A DNA stretch of 6,979 nucleotides from Planctomycetota bacterium (lineage in GTDB: Bacteria > Planctomycetota > JAJSAM01): assembly GCA_029932425.1 (NCBI GenBank), contig JAOZQC010000171.1, positions 1 through 6,979 of the forward strand, read 5' to 3'. This document shows, one piece after another, positions 4,278 through 6,979 of this stretch. Position numbers and translations under genes: made by a program. Within the stretch, counting starts at the first letter, position 1. The number at the start of each line of letters is the position of its first letter. The notes under the pieces were generated by a model. The model saw only the letters and a list, made by a program, of their open reading frames with translations, was not told where the DNA came from and ran no database searches.

Positions 4278-6979
4278 ATGGCCGGGACCCGGCCGCTCGC
4301 CGCGCTGCGGGAGGCGGTGAGGCGCACGGACGCCGCCGCCTTCGTGGTGCCCTCCCGGATCCTCAGGCGGGTGATCGGCCACCACCGGGAGATGAGCGGT
4401 TTCGCCGCCTACGCGCTTCCCCACACGAGCTACGCGGTGCCCTCCCGGATCCTCCTCGAGGTGGTGACGAGGGGGGAGCTCGCCCTCGAGCGGGAGGCGG
4501 AACTGCCGGGGATCGTGGTGCTCGTGGCCGAACCGGACCCCGCCCGCGTCCTCTCCGAGGCGGAGACGCTCCGGGTGCTGTGGCGGCGACTGTTCCGCGG
4601 TCGGGTGTCCGCGGCCCTGGAGGAACGCGTGGCCCTGGGGCACCTCTCCCGCCCCGCGGTGCTCCGTCGCATCGACCTCCTGGGGCAGGCGTTCTTCGAC
4701 GAGGTGAGAGCGGTGCTCCGCCACGAGGACCTCCTCCTTCCGCCGGGGAACGACCGCAGTGTGTACCTGGAATTCGCCGCCCACTACCTGGAGCTGCGGT
4801 ACTTCGAGCCCCGCCTCCTCGAGATCTTCTATCCGGGGGCGGGGGACGGGGAGGCGGTGGAGCGCGTGCTCGCCCGGGACGTGGACGGAGCCGCCCTCCT
4901 GGCCGCCACGCGCCTGCCCGGGGCCGCCGGGCCCCGGGGCCGGGAGCCGGGCTGGACCGCCGATCCGAGCTCGCTCCGGGCGGCGCCCACCCTCTCCCCG
5001 GACGGCCGGAGGCGGCTCGCCCGGGCCGCCGTGCGCGCGAGCCGCTCGGGGAACCTGGTGCGGGCGGCCCTCCGGCTGCGGAGGGTGGCGGAGGGGGGGC
5101 GCCCCGAAGACGCGGGCCCCTGGCGTCGCCGGGCGGCCCGGGAGATGGGCAAGCTCGCGGGACGGTTCGCGCGGGTCCTGCCGCTGCCGCGGGGCCGGGA
5201 GGAGAGGCTGCGGGAGGGCCTGGCGGCCCTCCTGCCCCGGGCGGTCACCGCCCGGTGGTCGAGGGCGGCCCGCGTCCTCTACGACCTCCAGAAGGCGTGC
5301 GTGGACGCGGAGCGGGGCACCTACACCATCGACCTGGTGGAGTGGGCGCTGACGCTGGGGCGCCGCCCGATCCGGCGCGAGCTGCCCCTCGTGGCGGAGA
5401 CCCTCGTCCTCCGCCACCTCCGGCGGGCGCGCCGGCGCCTGCTGCGCGTGCGGGCGCCGGAGGCGCTGCGGGAGGACCTGGCGGGGGTGATCGAGGAGAC
5501 GATCGCGGAGATGGAGGCGCGGCTCCGGTCCGCACTCGGGCCCGTGGTGGACCGGCTTCTCGACGAGGTGGGCCACCGTCCCCGGAACCTGCCGGAGCGG
5601 GTGTCCCGCGACCAGCTCCGGGAGGAGGTGCTCGACCAGATCGTGGAGCGGGGGCACCTGGGGCTCGGGGACCTGCGGGACGCCTTCTCGCGGTGCCGGC
5701 TGAAGCTGCCGGAGGTGGCGGGCCCCGCGGACCTCCTGCACCGGGACCGGCTGCTCCGGGCGGACCGGAGCTTCGCCGCCGCGTTGGACGGGGTGTACCG
5801 GCGCGGCGAGTTCTACCTCCGCGCCCTCCAGCGGCTGTCCGCCGCCGCCCTGGGGAGCTGGCCGGGACGGGTCCTGGTGCTCTACGCCATCCTGCCCCTG
5901 GGCGGCGCGTTCGTGACCCTGGAGGGGCTCTCGCACCTGGCGGCCGCCCTGTTCCGGGCCGCCGGCGGCGGGACGATCCACCTGCTCCGGCCGGAAAGCC
6001 TGGCGGGGACGACCCTCTTCCTCTTCCTCCTCCTGCACTCCGCGCGGTTCCGGGCGGGCACGGCGCGGTTCTTCCGCGACCTGTGGCGGGCGGTCCGGGC
6101 CGCCCTCGCCTGGCCCGGGCGGCTCTTGCGGATGCCGCTGGTGCGGGAGATCCTGGGCAGCCATCCGATCCTGCTCTTCTTCCGGATCGTCCTGAAGCCC
6201 GCCCTCTACACGGCCGTGCTCCTGGAGGGCGAGCGGCTCTTCGGGGGTCCCGGGCCTCGGTCGCTCCTGCGCGTGGCCGTGGTCTTCCTCGGCGTGGACC
6301 TGGTGGTGAACACGCGCTTCGGGCGCCTCGCCGAGGAGCTGTCGGGCGACTGGCTCGCCCGCAACTGGAAGTTCCTGCGCGTGCACCTCGTGGCGGGCCT
6401 GGTCCGCCTCGTCCTCCGGTTCTTCCGCATGCTCCTCGACGCCTTCGACGGCCTGATCTACACGGTCGACGAGTGGCTCTGCTTCCGGGCGGGGGACACG
6501 CGGAGCCGGGTGCTCTTCAAGGCCCTGCTCGGCCCGCCCTGGTTCGTGGTGGGGTACGTGCTCCGCTTCTACGTGAACCTCCTCGTGGAGCCGCAGGTCA
6601 ACCCCGTGAAGCACTTCCCGGTGGTGACCGTCTCCCACAAGATCATCCTCCCCCTCCTGCCCACGATCACGCGGGCGCTGGGGGCGCCGCTGGCCCCGTT
6701 CGTGGGACCGGCGGTGGCCTACACCTTCGCCACCACCACGGTCTTCCTCCTGCCGGGGGTGTTCGGTTTCCTGGTCTGGGAGCTCAAGGAGAACTGGAAG
6801 CTCTACGAGCTGAACCGCCCCCGGACGCTCCGGCCCTCCCCGGTGGGACATCACGGGGAGACGGTGCCGCGCCTCCTGCGGCCGGGGCTCCCTTCCGGCA
6901 CCGTGCCCCAGCGCTACGCACGGCTGCGCCGGGCCCTTTCCGCGCCCGACCCGGAGACCCGGGCACGCCGCGCGCGGCG
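4278..6979 (+). CDS. Large uncharacterised multi-spanning membrane protein, 3' end beyond the window
   Basis: I cannot assign this protein to a named family. The frame is open for at least 900 codons with the same codon use as its neighbours. Residues 1-530 are soluble and rich in Arg, Ala, Leu and Glu. They include a repeated VPSRIL at 24-29 and 54-59; a conserved-looking helical stretch at 96-186 (ALEERV, FFDEVRAVLRHEDLLLPP, DRSVYLEFAAHYLELRYFEP); a helix pair at 246-270 resembling TPR-type repeats; and YDLQKACVDAERGTYTIDLVEW at 335-356, given by its key residues Tyr335, Asp343 and Trp356. Hydrophobic segments suitable for membrane helices lie near 532-552, 575-591, 630-652, 663-678, 704-720, 755-770 and 789-834. 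A polar stretch, NPVKHFPVVTVSHKI (775-789), sits between the last ones. There is no signal peptide. The ATG is four bases after the sixA stop with only a weak Shine-Dalgarno, so it probably depends on coupling to sixA. A transport, scaffold or envelope role would be a guess. Confidence 0.85.
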   Translation, partial: MAGTRPLAALREAVRRTDAAAFVVPSRILRRVIGHHREMSGFAAYALPHTSYAVPSRILLEVVTRGELALEREAELPGIVVLVAEPDPARVLSEAETLRVLWRRLFRGRVSAALEERVALGHLSRPAVLRRIDLLGQAFFDEVRAVLRHEDLLLPPGNDRSVYLEFAAHYLELRYFEPRLLEIFYPGAGDGEAVERVLARDVDGAALLAATRLPGAAGPRGREPGWTADPSSLRAAPTLSPDGRRRLARAAVRASRSGNLVRAALRLRRVAEGGRPEDAGPWRRRAAREMGKLAGRFARVLPLPRGREERLREGLAALLPRAVTARWSRAARVLYDLQKACVDAERGTYTIDLVEWALTLGRRPIRRELPLVAETLVLRHLRRARRRLLRVRAPEALREDLAGVIEETIAEMEARLRSALGPVVDRLLDEVGHRPRNLPERVSRDQLREEVLDQIVERGHLGLGDLRDAFSRCRLKLPEVAGPADLLHRDRLLRADRSFAAALDGVYRRGEFYLRALQRLSAAALGSWPGRVLVLYAILPLGGAFVTLEGLSHLAAALFRAAGGGTIHLLRPESLAGTTLFLFLLLHSARFRAGTARFFRDLWRAVRAALAWPGRLLRMPLVREILGSHPILLFFRIVLKPALYTAVLLEGERLFGGPGPRSLLRVAVVFLGVDLVVNTRFGRLAEELSGDWLARNWKFLRVHLVAGLVRLVLRFFRMLLDAFDGLIYTVDEWLCFRAGDTRSRVLFKALLGPPWFVVGYVLRFYVNLLVEPQVNPVKHFPVVTVSHKIILPLLPTITRALGAPLAPFVGPAVAYTFATTTVFLLPGVFGFLVWELKENWKLYELNRPRTLRPSPVGHHGETVPRLLRPGLPSGTVPQRYARLRRALSAPDPETRARRAR
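4346..4454 (+). repeat. 19-base direct repeat at a 90-base period inside the membrane-protein gene
   Basis: The 19 bases at 4346-4364 recur exactly at 4436-4454, in the same frame, and encode VPSRIL twice exactly 30 residues apart. Flanking residues are also alike (AFV-VPSRIL-RRVI and SYA-VPSRIL-LEVV), which suggests a duplicated beta-strand/helix unit at the protein's N-terminus. Confidence 0.7.

Noticed and set aside
3957..6854. Minus-strand open frame of 965 codons opposite sixA and the membrane-protein gene
   Set aside because: Its product is a run of Pro, Arg, His, Glu and Gly without hydrophobic core or motifs. The plus-strand frame gives coherent membrane helices and follows sixA directly.

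Overview
This is a very GC-rich stretch of bacterial chromosome, and third codon positions in the four real genes are almost all G or C. That base composition leaves all six frames largely free of stops, so several long open frames opposite the genes are artefacts. The gene content (polyphosphate kinase 1, polyphosphate:AMP phosphotransferase, a SixA-type phosphatase and a very large unidentified membrane protein) suggests a high-GC Gram-negative-type lineage such as Acidobacteria, Planctomycetes or a delta-proteobacterial relative. Nothing in the window fixes the taxon. I see no mobile element, RNA gene, CRISPR array or phage gene.

Layout. The left half is a leftward (minus-strand) operon. 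The pap gene (3590 to 2070) is followed after one base by ppk1 (2068 to beyond position 1, with its C-terminus outside the window). A 164-base divergent intergenic region (3591-3754) carries ribosome binding sites for both directions, weak promoter-like elements and a 7+7 palindrome between the proposed -35 and -10 of pap. To the right run sixA (3755-4273, GTG start) and, four bases later, an open frame of at least 900 codons (4278 to beyond 6979). It encodes a protein with a large charged N-terminal half and a multi-spanning membrane half.

How the genes may work together. PPK1 reversibly makes polyphosphate from ATP. PAP spends polyphosphate to phosphorylate AMP to ADP, which adenylate kinase can turn into ATP. 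The pair therefore forms a store-and-recover module for high-energy phosphate. SixA-family phosphohistidine phosphatases recur beside polyphosphate genes in bacteria, so the divergent gene may belong to the same physiology. The large membrane protein is closely spaced with sixA and is the least understood part of the window. Its product carries no domain I can name, so it is the best candidate for an undescribed component.
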